Source: Prosapia bicincta
Taxonomy: Eukaryota > Arthropoda > Insecta > Hemiptera > Cercopidae
Assembly (NCBI GenBank): GCA_036971475.1
Contig: JBAIZL010000002.1
Span: forward strand, 48,888,229 to 48,952,228
Length of the DNA: 64,000 nt
Reading direction: 5' to 3'
Shown here: positions 63,868-64,000 of the stretch, piece by piece
Position numbering within the stretch: position 1 is the stretch's first letter
Layout of the letters: every line of letters starts with the position of its first letter
Position numbers and translations under genes: made by a program
Notes under the pieces: model-generated
What the model saw: only the letters and a program-made list of their open reading frames with translations
The model's database searches: none
What the model was told of the DNA's origin: nothing

Positions 63868-64000
63868 AGTGCAATAATTTTACCTTATGTGATGAGGCAC
63901 CTTTCGGTCACTTGACCATTGTCGAATCACTCAAGTAACTAGAGTGACAATGGTCAAGTGACCGAAAGGTGCCTCATCACATAAGGTAAAATTATTGCAC
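63868..64000. repeat. Inverted dimer of PLE family 3 ends at the window edge
   Basis: GTGCAATAATTTTACCTTAT from 63868 is mirrored by ATAAGGTAAAATTATTGCAC ending at 64000, around a short centre (63931-63945). Both tails point outward, with no coding sequence between. The right copy is cut by the end of the window and has lost the 5' half of its ribozyme-like motif at the junction. Confidence 0.85.
63889..63930 (-). ncRNA. Hammerhead-like motif with U3-A8 core (family 3)
   Basis: Minus strand: stem I GTGAT/ATCAC, core TCGACAA, extra T, stem II GGTC/GACC, GAA, stem III AGGTGCCT (self-complementary with G-U), C at the cleavage site. It is 42 nt long, as in the family 2 motifs. Confidence 0.58.

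Overview
This window is AT-rich animal DNA, almost certainly from an invertebrate and most likely an arthropod. The reasons are two spliced host genes with animal orthologues, an eL41 peptide of the arthropod type, and a dense load of mariner, Tigger/pogo, piggyBac, hAT, Jockey-type LINE and Penelope-like (PLE) remnants. I cannot name the species. Most long open frames in the window are microsatellite translations or fragments of decayed transposons.

Host genes. (1) RpL41 (eL41, 25 aa) lies on the minus strand at 35999-36166, in two coding exons split by a 90-bp intron, beside a very large palindrome. (2) A MALSU1/RsfS mitochondrial ribosome silencing factor gene lies on the plus strand, with coding exons 38584-38935, 50225-50485 and 57485-57666. 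All junctions are in phase and give 264 aa. Its 11.3-kb and 7.0-kb introns are filled with transposons. (3) A possible 25-codon first exon lies on the minus strand at 17021-17095, and a possible plus-strand leader exon ends at 19011. Neither gene is identified.

Layout. 1-3300: Tigger, PLE and hAT scraps and a 1.4-kb Tigger deletion derivative. 4990-6040: piggyBac remnant. 8583-9883: nearly complete mariner. 10690-12480: PLE pair with reverse transcriptase and GIY-YIG endonuclease. 13.6-16.3 kb: hAT remnant and a repeat shared with 61-62 kb. 20.6-21.4 kb: LINE 3' end. 24.9-31.5 kb: mosaic of several repeat modules. 31542-35219: inverted repeat with 1.48-kb arms. 36-38 kb: RpL41, AT microsatellites and ribozyme-bearing repeats. 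38.6-57.7 kb: MALSU1, whose introns hold more repeat mosaic, piggyBac (42.3-44.2 and 55.3-57.1 kb), PLE (45.5-47.3, 51.7-52.3 and 52.7-53.5 kb) and Tigger (47.3-48.3 kb). 60.7-63.05 kb: a mariner split by a nested 1.36-kb inverted-repeat transposon. The right edge is a PLE-end palindrome.

The most interesting system is a set of hammerhead ribozyme motifs at the 3' ends of several PLE-like families. Three families have complete canonical cores. Two further families keep the fold but carry U3-A8 in place of the C3-G8 core pair. All share an extra nucleotide after A9 and a self-complementary stem III with no loop. The elements repeatedly occur as head-to-head inverted pairs with their tails outward, and one locus has a 377-bp tandem unit resembling a retrozyme.
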